46,570 nucleotides of DNA, taken from the NCBI RefSeq assembly GCF_026460985.1, contig NZ_JAPKNM010000003.1:1-46570 (forward strand). Reading direction: 5' to 3'. The position numbers were made by a program, and so were the translations under genes. The notes beneath the pieces are model-generated. The model did not search any database. It saw only the letters and a list, made by a program, of their open reading frames with translations, and was not told the DNA's origin. Source of the stretch: Sphingomonas sp. (lineage in GTDB: Bacteria > Pseudomonadota > Alphaproteobacteria > Sphingomonadales > Sphingomonadaceae). Shown here one piece after another: positions 26,619 through 35,642 of this stretch (position 1 is the stretch's first letter; each line of letters begins with the position of its first letter).

Positions 26619-28277
26619 CTATCGCGGAGACGGCGGTCGAACGGTCTCGAAGATATGGATGGTCGGCCCGGCGCGCCGGCCGTCGACGGGTGCTATGACG
26701 GCGCGGAGCGCGCTCCCTTGGGTGAGCGCCGCGTAACGCCGCCATTCCTGGGCATAGCTCGTCCGCGCGTCGCGATAGCGGTCATAGTGGCTCAGGATCA
26801 GGTAGCGGGCACGGCAGCCGGCGAGGCGTGGCATGTCGACGCTCGCCAGGTCGACGATCGGACTGCCCGAGCGCAGCTTCTCGACTTCGGCATAACGGAT
26901 CCGTCCCGCCAGCGCGGCGCGCGCATCGACGCATCCGGCGCTGCCGAGCGGGAAGAGCAGCTTCCAGGGGCCGGAGACCAGGTCGATCGCCGCATGCTCG
27001 ACCAGGATCGTGCTGTCCGCCGGCACGTGCGCATGGATCCAGGCCGAGGCCAGCTGGCGGGTATCGTTGGCCCGCGCGACCGCCCGGAGCTGGGTCGTGT
27101 GCAGCATCGGGAACACGAGCAACAGAGCGGCCAGCGGCTCGAGCGCGCGCAGCGGCCTCCCCGTGCGTGCGCGCACCATGTCCGCCAGCGCGTGTACGGC
27201 ATAACCGCAGGCGATCGCCGTGAAGGGGAGCAATGGGATCAGCCATCGCTCCCAGCGCAGCGCCTGGATGCAGATCAGCACGGCGAAGGCGGCGATGCCC
27301 GGCAGCAGCGCGATCGCCGCCACGCGGTTGCGGAGCGGCAGCAGGATGGCGCCGAGCGCGGCGAGCGCGACGCCCGCCGCGCCGAAGGAAGTACGCAGGG
27401 GACCGGCATACCAGGCCAGATTGGCGAGGAAGCCGCCGCCGGTGGCGCCCGGATGCATCGGACGCGCCTCGCCGGTGAGATTGCGGACGACGGCGGGATA
27501 GTCGAGCAGGAGATAGGGCGACGCCACGAACAGCGTCGCCACCGCGGCGCCGGCGAACAGCAGGAGCTTGCGTCCATCCGGGCTGCCCCGGGCGATGCGC
27601 CAGATTCCCGCGGCGACCGGGCTCAGCGCGACCGTGGCGGCGGGCCATTTGGTGGCGCAGCCGAGCCCGACGAAGATGCCCGCCAGCAGATAGTCGCGCA
27701 GCCTGCCATGCTCGACGATCGCGAGCGTGGACGACAGGCAGAGCAGCATGAAGACGCTGGCCTGGATGTCGGTGCGGATGAGCTGCGAAGTGTCGATATG
27801 CACCGCGTTGACCGCGAGGAAGGCCGCCGCGAGCAGCCCCGTCCGCGTGCCGCCGATCCGTCGGCCCAGCCGCCAGGTGAGATAGACGCAGAGCACGCCG
27901 CAGGTGGCGATGAACAGCCGGGCGGGGAGGAAGAGGATCCCCGGGTCCGCATAGACCGCGCTCACGAAGGCGTCGGCATCGGCGTAGCGGCCGGTCGCGA
28001 TGCCGATCACGCCGACGGCGAGGCTGATCAGCGCTAGGCAATAGAGGGTGATCGTGCCCGGATGGCCGAACCAGCCTGGGTTCAGGCTGTGGTTCCGCAG
28101 CATCTCGATCGCGGTCATCATGAACAGCGGCTCGTCGGGATCGTTGAGCGCGGGAAGCCCGAAGCCGATCCCGCGCACGCGCAGCCCCGCCGCGAGCAGC
28201 AGGATCAGGAGCAGCAGGCCTCGCTGCGTCCAGGAATCGCGGGGCGACTTACGGGCTGGGGGGGAGGGGAACGTCAT
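26619..28277 (-). CDS. GT-C type membrane glycosyltransferase (ArnT/PMT-like)
   Basis: A ~552-residue inner-membrane protein with about 10-12 hydrophobic helices. The first periplasmic loop carries LNDPDEPLFMM (Asp46, Asp48, Glu49), the acidic motif GT-C enzymes use for catalysis, followed by GWFGHPGTITLY. This group transfers sugars from polyprenyl-phosphate donors on the periplasmic face. The C-terminal ~130 residues are a soluble domain. ATG 28277 is the only start that keeps the first helix; it has no clear ribosome binding site and lies only 28 bp from the divergent rfbF start. With the neighbouring polysaccharide genes, a role in decorating a surface glycan is likely. Confidence 0.8.
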   Translation of the reverse strand: MTFPSPPARKSPRDSWTQRGLLLLILLLAAGLRVRGIGFGLPALNDPDEPLFMMTAIEMLRNHSLNPGWFGHPGTITLYCLALISLAVGVIGIATGRYADADAFVSAVYADPGILFLPARLFIATCGVLCVYLTWRLGRRIGGTRTGLLAAAFLAVNAVHIDTSQLIRTDIQASVFMLLCLSSTLAIVEHGRLRDYLLAGIFVGLGCATKWPAATVALSPVAAGIWRIARGSPDGRKLLLFAGAAVATLFVASPYLLLDYPAVVRNLTGEARPMHPGATGGGFLANLAWYAGPLRTSFGAAGVALAALGAILLPLRNRVAAIALLPGIAAFAVLICIQALRWERWLIPLLPFTAIACGYAVHALADMVRARTGRPLRALEPLAALLLVFPMLHTTQLRAVARANDTRQLASAWIHAHVPADSTILVEHAAIDLVSGPWKLLFPLGSAGCVDARAALAGRIRYAEVEKLRSGSPIVDLASVDMPRLAGCRARYLILSHYDRYRDARTSYAQEWRRYAALTQGSALRAVIAPVDGRRAGPTIHIFETVRPPSPR

Positions 28278-28305
28278 CGTGCTGAAGTGATGACGTGGAG
28301 TGACG

Positions 28306-29079
28306 ATGCGAACCGTAATCCTGGCCGGCGGTCTGGGCACCCGGCTCGGCGAAGAGACGTCGGTGCGGCCGAAACCGATGGTCGAGATCGGCGGGATGCC
28401 GATCCTCTGGCACATCATGAAGATCTATTCGGCGAGCGGTTTCAACGACTTCGTCGTGTGCCTCGGCTATAAGGGCTATCTGATCAAGGAGTTCTTCGCG
28501 AACTATTTCCTCCATACCTCCGACGTGACGATCGATCTGCGCGGCGGCAACGGCATGGAGGTCCATTATGCGCGCAGCGAGCCGTGGCGGATCACGCTGG
28601 TGGAGACCGGCGCGACGACGATGACCGGCGGCCGGCTCGCGGCGATCCGCCCCTATCTCGATCCCGGCGAGCCCTTCTGCTTCACTTATGGTGACGGCGT
28701 GGCGGACATCGACGTTGGCGCGCTGGTAAACTTCCACAAGGCGCACGGCCGGCGCGCGACGATCACTTCGGTTTCGCCCCCCGGCCGCTTCGGCGCGCTC
28801 GAATTCGATGCGGGCAAGGTGGTCGACTTCAAGGAAAAGCCCGCGGGCGACGGCGGGCAGATCAACGGCGGCTTCTTCGTCGCCGATCCTTCGGTGCTCG
28901 ACCTGGTCGACGGGCCGGATACCGTGTGGGAGGCCGGCCCGCTCGAACGGCTCGCGCGCGGCGGTGAACTGATGGGATATCGCCACGACGGCTTCTGGCA
29001 GCCGATGGATACGCTGCGCGACAAACTCTACCTCGACGAATTGTGGAAGGCGGGCAACGCGCCGTGGAAGCGCTGGTGA
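28306..29079 (+). CDS. rfbF: Glucose-1-phosphate cytidylyltransferase
   Basis: A 257-residue nucleotidyltransferase that makes CDP-glucose from CTP and glucose-1-phosphate, the first step toward CDP-deoxy sugars. The signature LAGGLGTRLGEET (6-18) is followed by RPKPMVEIGGMPILWHIM. The catalytic metal-site region reads FTYGDGVADIDV. The family-specific ending HDGFWQPMDTLRDKLYLDELW is intact. ATG 28306 has GGAG seven bases upstream. Its end overlaps the rfbG start (GTGA at 29076), so the two are coupled. Confidence 0.95.
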   Translation: MRTVILAGGLGTRLGEETSVRPKPMVEIGGMPILWHIMKIYSASGFNDFVVCLGYKGYLIKEFFANYFLHTSDVTIDLRGGNGMEVHYARSEPWRITLVETGATTMTGGRLAAIRPYLDPGEPFCFTYGDGVADIDVGALVNFHKAHGRRATITSVSPPGRFGALEFDAGKVVDFKEKPAGDGGQINGGFFVADPSVLDLVDGPDTVWEAGPLERLARGGELMGYRHDGFWQPMDTLRDKLYLDELWKAGNAPWKRW

Positions 29080-30209
29080 ACGGCTGGCGCGGGCGCCGGG
29101 TCCTCGTCACCGGCGATACCGGATTCAAGGGCAGCTGGCTGAGCCTGTGGCTGCACGCGCTCGGCGCCGAGGTCACCGGCTTCGCATTGCCGCCGCCCAG
29201 CGAGCCGAGCCTGTTCGACGCGGCGCGCATCGGCGAGCTGATCGAGCATCATGAAGGCGATATCCGCGACCTGGCCGCGGTGCGCGCGGTGGTGGAGGCG
29301 TCGCGGCCCGAAGTGATCTTTCACCTCGCCGCGCAGCCGCTGGTGCGGCTCTCCTATCGCGAGCCGGTCGAGACCTATGCGACCAATGTGATGGGGACGG
29401 TGCATCTGCTCGAAGCCGCGCGGCGCGCGCCCGACGTCAAGGCGATCGTCTGCGTCACCAGCGACAAATGCTACGAGAACCGCGAATGGGTCTGGCCCTA
29501 TCGCGAGAACGACCCGATGGGCGGGCACGACCCCTATAGCAGCAGCAAGGGGTGCGCCGAGCTGGTCGCGGCGGCGTATCGCAGCTCATTCTTCGCCAAA
29601 GGGCCCGCGCTCGCCACGGTACGCGCGGGCAACGTCATCGGCGGGGGCGACTGGGCCGGCGACCGGCTGGTGCCGGACCTGATCCGCGCGTTCGAGGCGG
29701 GCGCCGCGCCGCTGATCCGCTCGCCGAATGCGGTGCGGCCATGGCAGCACGTGCTCGAAGCGCTGGGCGGCTATCTGCGGATCGCCGAACGGCTGCTGGC
29801 CGGGGAGCGCCAGTTCGCCGATGCGTGGAACTTCGGCCCTTCGGACGACGACACGCAGCCAGTTTCGTGGATCGTCGAGCGCATGCGCGCGGCCTGGGGC
29901 GGCGAGGCGGCCAGGCCCGTCGCCGATACCGCTTCACGCGTGCACGAGGCGGGATTGTTGCGGCTCGACTGCTCGAAGGCGCGCGCGGCTTTGGGCTGGC
30001 GTCCGACGTTGAACCTCGAACAGGCGCTCGACTGGATCGTCGCCTGGCACAAGGCGATCGGGCGGGGCGAGGATGCCCGCGTGGTCACCCTCGCCCAGAT
30101 CATGGACTATTCGGCGGCAGCCAACCATCCCTCCGTCACCCCCGCGAAGGCGGGGGCCCATCTCCCGGACGTGCCGCACAATGCACCGGTGCCGCTTTCG
30201 CGGGGATGA
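29076..30209 (+). CDS. rfbG: CDP-glucose 4,6-dehydratase with a repeat-derived tail
   Basis: A 377-residue extended SDR enzyme that converts CDP-glucose to CDP-4-keto-6-deoxyglucose using bound NAD. The nucleotide motif is VTGDTGFKG (11-19) and the catalytic pair is Tyr154/Lys158 in DPYSSSKGCAE. The substrate-specific segment NRNYENREW-like SDKCYENREWVWPYREND is present. GTG 29076 overlaps the rfbF stop and has GGAAG upstream; GTG 29064 is an alternative. The last ~26 residues (PSVTPAKAGAHLPD..., ending PLSRG) are encoded by an intergenic inverted repeat, and the stop codon lies in the repeat's right arm. The catalytic core seems unaffected. Confidence 0.93.
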   Translation: MNGWRGRRVLVTGDTGFKGSWLSLWLHALGAEVTGFALPPPSEPSLFDAARIGELIEHHEGDIRDLAAVRAVVEASRPEVIFHLAAQPLVRLSYREPVETYATNVMGTVHLLEAARRAPDVKAIVCVTSDKCYENREWVWPYRENDPMGGHDPYSSSKGCAELVAAAYRSSFFAKGPALATVRAGNVIGGGDWAGDRLVPDLIRAFEAGAAPLIRSPNAVRPWQHVLEALGGYLRIAERLLAGERQFADAWNFGPSDDDTQPVSWIVERMRAAWGGEAARPVADTASRVHEAGLLRLDCSKARAALGWRPTLNLEQALDWIVAWHKAIGRGEDARVVTLAQIMDYSAAANHPSVTPAKAGAHLPDVPHNAPVPLSRG

Positions 30210-30212
30210 CGG
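30133..30212. repeat. Inverted-repeat element forming the rfbG 3' end
   Basis: CCGTCACCCCCGCGAAGGCG at the left is mirrored by CTTTCGCGGGGATGACGG at the right (same family as 5563-5670). It covers the last ~25 codons and stop of rfbG and ends 4 bp from the convergent methyltransferase stop. As RNA it would form a hairpin in both directions and could end both transcripts. Confidence 0.85.
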
Positions 30213-30216
30213 TAGT

Positions 30217-31125
30217 TTAGGCGACAGTCGCCAAAGTTAACATGTTGCCCAGCCGCAGCCCGAGCGAGAAGGCGGGCAGCGGCACCCGATCGAGCTCGAG
30301 CCCGACGGTCCAGGCCGCCTGGCGCGCGAGGAACGCGACCGGGAAATAGTTGCGGCTGCGCGTCACGCGCGCGCCGGCATAGCCTGCGCGGCCGAGTAGC
30401 GCGGTGATCGTCGCCGGATTGTAGAGCTCGGGATGCTGGAGGCAGAAGGGCGGCCAGCGCATGCCCATCAGCCGGCGCAGCAGCGACTTCTCGTTGTGCG
30501 TCACGATCAGCAGCGTGCCGCCGGGCCGCAGCTTGGCGCGGATCTGGGTCAGCATCGCCAGCGGATCGAGCAGGTGGTCGAGCACATGCACCATCACCGC
30601 GAGCCCGACGGATCCGTCCGGCACCGGCGACAGGTCGTCCATGTCGGTGAGCACGCTTGCCGGCCGTCCGTCCACCGAGGCGACCAGCGTCTCGTGGATC
30701 GCGCGATTGGGCTCGAACAGCCAGAAATGCGCGAAGGTGCCGCGCGTCGCCGCCTCGCGGACGATATGGCCGGTATCGGGACCGATTTCGAGATAGCCGC
30801 CGTCGAGCTGCGCATGCGCCGCGGCTGCGTCGAAATAGCCCTTCTGGGTGGCCGCGATGGCATCGTTCGAGACGATCTCCATGTTGGGCGCCATGCTCGA
30901 ATAGAGCTCACCGAGCCGCGCGCCGTCGAAGAAGCGCGGATTGTAGAGCAGCCCGCAGCCGAGGCAGCGATGATAGGTGAAGAAGCGCTTCTCGCTGAAC
31001 AGCCCCGACCAATAGGGACGCAATGCCTCGACGTTCATCGTCTCGGCGCGGACCGGGCTGTGCGCTTCCTCGCGCGTGTGGCTGGCACCACAGGCCGGGC
31101 AGGCGCGGTGGAGGAATTCGCTCAT
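30217..31125 (-). CDS. Class I SAM-dependent methyltransferase with zinc-ribbon N-terminus
   Basis: A 302-residue methyltransferase. Two CxxC pairs (Cys9/Cys12 and Cys54/Cys57 in RCLGCGLLYNP) suggest a zinc site like that of sugar C-methyltransferases. SAM motif I is YLEIGPDTGHI (111-121). Later motifs are VMVHVLDHLLDPLAML and LRPGGTLLIVTHNE. It is the last gene of the polysaccharide operon, and its ATG overlaps the gtrA-like stop by 4 bp. I infer that it methylates a sugar or glycan of this locus. It is shorter than the ~410-residue TylC3-type C-methyltransferases, so O- or N-methylation is equally possible. Confidence 0.85.
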   Translation of the reverse strand: MSEFLHRACPACGASHTREEAHSPVRAETMNVEALRPYWSGLFSEKRFFTYHRCLGCGLLYNPRFFDGARLGELYSSMAPNMEIVSNDAIAATQKGYFDAAAAHAQLDGGYLEIGPDTGHIVREAATRGTFAHFWLFEPNRAIHETLVASVDGRPASVLTDMDDLSPVPDGSVGLAVMVHVLDHLLDPLAMLTQIRAKLRPGGTLLIVTHNEKSLLRRLMGMRWPPFCLQHPELYNPATITALLGRAGYAGARVTRSRNYFPVAFLARQAAWTVGLELDRVPLPAFSLGLRLGNMLTLATVA

Positions 31126-31526
31126 GCCAGGTCTCCGGCGGATCGGAAGGTGACGCGGCTGTGCCAGAACCAGCTGCCGAGGATCAGCGCGGCGGTGAAG
31201 CCGAGTTGTGCGACGATCGGGGGCACGCCGCCCAATTCGACGAGCAGCGGCAGCGCGGCCCAGTTGGCGGCATAGTTGAACAGATAGAAGCTCGAAAAGG
31301 CGCCGAACTCGCGCGCGACGTTGCCGCGGGTGCGGAACACGCCGATTTTGTAGGTCGCGAAGGCGAAGCACAGGCTGATCGCCTGGGCGGCGGCGAGCGC
31401 GACCAGATAATGCGTATGGAACGCCGGCACGCTCCACAGCAGCAGCGGATAGATCGCCAGCCCGAACGCGGTGTTCGCCGCGCCGGCCAGCATGAAGCGG
31501 AGCGGACGTTCGGCGCGTGGCATCAT
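31122..31526 (-). CDS. GtrA family membrane protein
   Basis: A 134-residue protein with four hydrophobic helices and the GtrA opening RPLRFMLAGAANTAFGLAIY, then ATYKIGVFRTRG and a C-terminal WFWHSRVTFR. GtrA-type proteins are thought to flip polyprenyl-phosphate-linked sugars to the periplasmic face. The start overlaps the TPP-enzyme stop (ATGA), with GGAGGAGGA before the double ATG. Together with the GT2 (35639) and the GT-C/GT87-like proteins it could form a three-part periplasmic glycosylation set. Confidence 0.88.
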   Translation of the reverse strand: MMPRAERPLRFMLAGAANTAFGLAIYPLLLWSVPAFHTHYLVALAAAQAISLCFAFATYKIGVFRTRGNVAREFGAFSSFYLFNYAANWAALPLLVELGGVPPIVAQLGFTAALILGSWFWHSRVTFRSAGDLA

Positions 31527-33343
31527 TCCTCCTCCAGCAGCGCGACGCGCATGTTCTCGCGCAGCACCTCGCGCGGGAGGAAGGGCGAGAGATCCTCGAG
31601 CGGCGGCGAGGTTATCCGGCCGTCGGGATGCGCCTTGGCGCTGAGCTTTGGTGCGAAGGCGACATGTTCGTCGACGAAGATCTCGCAGACCACCGGACCG
31701 TCGGCGGCCAGCGCCGCCTCGATCGCGCCGGGAAGCTGGTTGTGCGAATCCGCGCGGAAATAGGCGAAGCCGAACGCCGCCGCGACCTTGGAGAAATCGG
31801 GGAAGGTGACGTTGCTCTTCGGGCCTCCGCCGACCTCGACGCCGTTGAAGAAATTGCGGTGGGTCTGGAAGATCGAGACATAGCCGTTGTTGTTGATCAG
31901 GAAGACCTTCACCGGCAGGCCGTAGCCCGCAATGGTCTGCATCTCCTGCAGGTTCATCATGATGCTGCCGTCGCCGGCGATCGCGATCACGCGTTGCCTG
32001 CCGCCGGTCGCGGCGCAGACGCCGATCGCGGCGGGCAGGTCGTAGCCCATCGTCGCGCAGCCCGAATTGGTCCAGAGCCGTTGGCCACGCTTGATCTCGG
32101 CGGCCTGGAAGCTGACCACGCAGGCGCTGCCGTTGCCGGTGACGACGACGTCGTCCTCGCCGAGCCGGGCGAACAGCGCGTCCATTGCGACATAGGGGTG
32201 CACGGCGGGGCCGTGGTTGCGATATTCGGGGAGCACGGCCGGGAAATTCCAGACGCGCTCGCGCGACCATTCCAGCCATTCGCCGTGCGCGGACGCGGGC
32301 CCCTCGTAGGGCGCTTCGAGGAGCGCCGGGATCAGGTCGGCGAGATCGGCGACGACGGGCATGTCGGGCGTGACGGTGGGCTTGCGCAGTTCCACGGGGT
32401 CGATGTCGACCCAGATCTTGAAGGCTTCGCGCGCGAAGGTCTTCCAATTGTAGCTGACCTGGCGGATGTTGAGCCGGCTGCCGAGGATGAGCAGCAGATC
32501 CGCGCTCTGCGTGACCATGTTGCCGCCGCGATCGCCGACCGTGCCGGGGCGGCCGGCATAGAGCGGGTGGGCGTTCCACAGCACGTCGTGCGCGTTCCAG
32601 CCGGTGACGACGGGGACGCCTAGCTTCTCGATCAGGCGCAGGAAGTCGGCATAGGCGCCGCTCAGCCGCACGCCGCTGCCGGCGAAGACGACGGGACGCT
32701 CGGCGGTCCGGAGCTTGTCGAGGATGGCGCGGGCGGTGGCGTTAAGATCAGTCGCCTTCCACGGCTCGTCGAGTTCGGCTGGATCGAAGCCCACCAGTTG
32801 CGATGGATCGATCTTCGCCGCCTGTATGTCGAGCGGGATGTCGAGCCAGACCGGACCGGGGCGGCCGGACTTGGCGAGGTAGAGCGCCTTTTCGAGATGG
32901 TAGCGGATGCTGAGCGGGTCGGTGACCATCGTCGCATATTTGGTGATCGGGCGGACGAGCTCCTCGATGTCGAGCTCCTGGTCGCCGAACTGGCGCAGCG
33001 GCAGGCCGGTGGCGCGCACCGTCGTCTCGGTCTTCACCTGGCCCGAGATCACCAGCATGCCGATCGAATCGACATAGGCGCCATAGACGCCGGTGATCGC
33101 GTTGGTGCCGCCGGGGCCCGAGGTCACGTTGACCACGGCAAGGCGATTGGTCAGCCGGTAATAGGCCTCGGCCGCCATCGCGAGCGCCTGCTCGTGATGG
33201 GTGAAGGTGGTGGCGAGCTTCGGATGCGTACCGAGCGCGTGGTTGAGGTGCATCGCGCCGCCGCCGGTGAGCATGAAGACATGGTCGACGCCGTGCGCGG
33301 CGAGCCTGTCGGCCACCCAGTCGGCGAGCTTCACTAGGGTCAT
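31523..33343 (-). CDS. Thiamine-pyrophosphate enzyme, acetolactate-synthase-like (YerE-like candidate)
   Basis: A 606-residue ThDP enzyme with the usual three domains. N-terminal: LTGGGAMHLNHALG and the catalytic-Glu segment THHEQALAMAAEAYYR, then TSGPGGTNAITGVYGA. Central: PVVFAGSGVRLSGA. C-terminal ThDP-binding motif: GDGSIMMNLQE...NNNGYVSI. Acetolactate synthases join two pyruvates, but a gene in a CDP-sugar operon better fits the YerE role, adding a pyruvate-derived acetyl branch to a CDP-4-keto sugar. This is inference; branched-chain amino acid synthesis is less likely as there is no small regulatory subunit. Start 33343 overlaps the epimerase stop by 4 bp; ATG 33352 is an alternative. 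Confidence 0.85.
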   Translation of the reverse strand: MTLVKLADWVADRLAAHGVDHVFMLTGGGAMHLNHALGTHPKLATTFTHHEQALAMAAEAYYRLTNRLAVVNVTSGPGGTNAITGVYGAYVDSIGMLVISGQVKTETTVRATGLPLRQFGDQELDIEELVRPITKYATMVTDPLSIRYHLEKALYLAKSGRPGPVWLDIPLDIQAAKIDPSQLVGFDPAELDEPWKATDLNATARAILDKLRTAERPVVFAGSGVRLSGAYADFLRLIEKLGVPVVTGWNAHDVLWNAHPLYAGRPGTVGDRGGNMVTQSADLLLILGSRLNIRQVSYNWKTFAREAFKIWVDIDPVELRKPTVTPDMPVVADLADLIPALLEAPYEGPASAHGEWLEWSRERVWNFPAVLPEYRNHGPAVHPYVAMDALFARLGEDDVVVTGNGSACVVSFQAAEIKRGQRLWTNSGCATMGYDLPAAIGVCAATGGRQRVIAIAGDGSIMMNLQEMQTIAGYGLPVKVFLINNNGYVSIFQTHRNFFNGVEVGGGPKSNVTFPDFSKVAAAFGFAYFRADSHNQLPGAIEAALAADGPVVCEIFVDEHVAFAPKLSAKAHPDGRITSPPLEDLSPFLPREVLRENMRVALLEEE

Positions 33344-34353
33344 GGTTTCCATCCGTTGGAGAGCGCGGTGCGGCGGATCGCGTCGTCGAGCTTGACCGTC
33401 GCGGCGACGCCGAGCTCGGCGCGCGCGCGTGCGGTCGAAGGCACGTAGCGGCCGGGATTCCAGCCGGGATCGGGCTTGCCGAGGATCTCGACGCCCGGGC
33501 CGCCGAGCAAGGCCGCGGTGCGGCGGGCGAGGTCGGCGATCGAGATCGCTTCCTCCGATCCGACATTGCAGACGGTACCGGGCTGACCGGCGATCAGCAG
33601 CGTCCAGAGCCAGACGGTGAGATCGGCGGCGTAGAGATAGGAGCGCACCGCCTCGCCCGACCCGACCACGCGGATCGTCCGCCCCTGCATCGCGTCGCGG
33701 ATGAAATTGCCCGCCGCGAAATGGATGTCGAGTGAGAGCAGGGGGCCGAGCAACGCGAAGATGCGCGCATTGACGACGTCGAGGCCGAACTGCCTGGCAT
33801 AGATCGCGCAGAGCATCTCCGCCGCGCGCTTGCCCTCGCCATAGGCCGAAAGCGGATCGCACGGGTCCGGCCCGCCGCGCCAGTCCTCTGCGACATGCGT
33901 CACGTGCGGCGGCTGGGCGCCATAGACCGCGCCCGAGCTGAGGAAGAAGAAGCGCGCATCGCCGCAGCTATTGGCGAGATCCAGCGCGTTCCGGGTGCCC
34001 TGGACGATCGTGTCGAACATCCGCCGTGGATCGCTGGCATTGAGCGCCGCGCTCGCATCGGTGGCGGCGTGGATGACGTGCGTATAGTCGGCGGTGGGCA
34101 CGGGGAAGCGCGTCACGTCGCCGGCGACGAGCCGGAAGCGCGCGGCGAGGTGCGGTGCGCGTGCCCTGAAGCCTTCGGGATCGCGGCTGAGCAGCGTGAC
34201 CTCGGCATCGATGCCCGAACGCGCGAGCGCCTCGAGCATCCAGCGGCCGATGAAACCGGTGCCCCCGGTCATGAAGATCCGCGCGCCGGAAAGCCGCGGC
34301 CAGAGCGGGGCGAGCGCGGCGCTGATCGCCGCCATGTCCTGCTCGAAGATCAT
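33340..34353 (-). CDS. NAD-dependent epimerase/dehydratase (extended SDR)
   Basis: A 337-residue nucleotide-sugar enzyme. The NAD motif is GGTGFIG (30-36). The catalytic Tyr171 and Lys175 lie in LSAYGEGKRAAEM, and Ser140 in FFFLSSGAVYG. The C-terminal substrate region reads YLYAADLTVWLWTLL and GSEEAISIADLAR. It could reduce or epimerise the 4-keto or branched sugar made by RfbF, RfbG and the TPP enzyme. In the yersiniose pathway the partner of YerE is the reductase YerF, so a comparable step is plausible. ATG 34353 overlaps the preceding stop by 4 bp. Confidence 0.85.
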   Translation of the reverse strand: MIFEQDMAAISAALAPLWPRLSGARIFMTGGTGFIGRWMLEALARSGIDAEVTLLSRDPEGFRARAPHLAARFRLVAGDVTRFPVPTADYTHVIHAATDASAALNASDPRRMFDTIVQGTRNALDLANSCGDARFFFLSSGAVYGAQPPHVTHVAEDWRGGPDPCDPLSAYGEGKRAAEMLCAIYARQFGLDVVNARIFALLGPLLSLDIHFAAGNFIRDAMQGRTIRVVGSGEAVRSYLYAADLTVWLWTLLIAGQPGTVCNVGSEEAISIADLARRTAALLGGPGVEILGKPDPGWNPGRYVPSTARARAELGVAATVKLDDAIRRTALSNGWKP

Positions 34354-35642
34354 GCCGGTACCAGCCAGAGCGACGGACGATGCGTCCGGTGCGCGCGCGC
34401 CACCCGAACGAGACTGTCGATCGCCAGCGCCCAGAGGATCAGCGCCACCAGCCCCGGCCGCACGAAATGGCCGATCGCGAGCCCGAAGCTCGGCGTCACC
34501 GGTCGGCCGCTCAGCCAACTGTTGGTCGAGAGTTCGAGCACGGTCGAGAGCGGCCAATCGGTGACGAGGCAGAGCAGATAGGCGCAGGTGATCGCGACGA
34601 TCGGGCTGGCGCCCTTCCACGGCTCGAGCAGCACGAGGAAGAGCAGGAAGGTCTGGGTGTAGCCGCCGGGCGACTGCGTCACGAGATAGGCGGCGAGCAG
34701 GATCGTCGAGATGCGGTGGAGCGGCAGCGCCCTGGGCTGGAGCCACGCGCCCGCCAGCGCCAGCAACGCGACGAGCTGGCTCGCGCGGATCACGATGGGG
34801 ACGAGGAACTCGATGGTCTCGACGGTGCGCGAGGGCACGAATTGGAGCACCGGGATCTGCGAGTTCCGCACCAGCAGCAGCGGCGCATAGCTGGTCGAAT
34901 AATGGATCTCGTTCCACACCTGCCCGCTCTGGAACACCACCCAGTTGGCGGTGTTGGCGACCAGCTCCATCGGCGTGCCGGCGCCGACGATCGCCAGGGT
35001 GACGAGATAGACGAAGACCGTCGCGATCCCCGCCAGTTCGAGCGCCCGCCAGTCGCGCTTCACCGCGTGCGCGAGCACGGGGAGGAGCAGATAGGGCTTG
35101 AAGTTGATCGTCGCCGCTGCGGCCAGCCAGCGCCACGGGCCGCGCGTTACCAGCGGACCGTGCGCGATGACGAAGGCGGCGAAGGCGACGAGGATGAGGT
35201 TGCCGCGCTCGAGCGTGAACAACAGGGGGAGTCCCAGGCCGAAAGCGATCGTGCGCATCGGCGCGGTGCGCGGGTCGATGCGGCGGAAGCTCAGCCAGAC
35301 GAGCAGCACGTCGAGCAGGTAGAAGGCGAAGATCACCGCCCGGCCGAGCCAGTCGCAGTCGCGGGCGTGGAAGGGCGACTGGAGATAGCAGCCTGGCAGG
35401 CTGAAGATGTCGAGGAACACGAAGGAGAGCGGCGGATAGATGCTCCGCCAGACGTCGTACGCACCCGGGTGGTTGGCCCAATAAGCGGTGTTGAACCAGT
35501 CCATGAAGGTGTCGTTGGTGTCGAACACGAAGGGCTGCGGCAGATAGCCGGTCGCACGAAACCACAAAGCGGTGGACGCCAGGCTCGCAACCACGGCGAG
35601 CGCGAGCAGCAGCTCGGGCAGGAGGCGCAGGCGCCCGTTCAC
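34350..35642 (-). CDS. Polytopic membrane protein, GT87/DUF2029-like
   Basis: A 430-residue inner-membrane protein with about ten helices. The first loop has the acidic segment FDTNDTFMDWFNTAYWA and YPPLSFVFLDIFS. A central NFKPYLLLPVLAHAVKRDWR matches the Lys-Pro motif of GT87 mannosyltransferase-like proteins. It probably transfers a sugar from a polyprenyl-phosphate carrier in the periplasm. It starts with GTG at 35642 within a GTGA overlap with the GT2 gene. Wzy-polymerase activity is an alternative that cannot be excluded. Confidence 0.75.
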   Translation of the reverse strand: MNGRLRLLPELLLALAVVASLASTALWFRATGYLPQPFVFDTNDTFMDWFNTAYWANHPGAYDVWRSIYPPLSFVFLDIFSLPGCYLQSPFHARDCDWLGRAVIFAFYLLDVLLVWLSFRRIDPRTAPMRTIAFGLGLPLLFTLERGNLILVAFAAFVIAHGPLVTRGPWRWLAAAATINFKPYLLLPVLAHAVKRDWRALELAGIATVFVYLVTLAIVGAGTPMELVANTANWVVFQSGQVWNEIHYSTSYAPLLLVRNSQIPVLQFVPSRTVETIEFLVPIVIRASQLVALLALAGAWLQPRALPLHRISTILLAAYLVTQSPGGYTQTFLLFLVLLEPWKGASPIVAITCAYLLCLVTDWPLSTVLELSTNSWLSGRPVTPSFGLAIGHFVRPGLVALILWALAIDSLVRVARAHRTHRPSLWLVPA

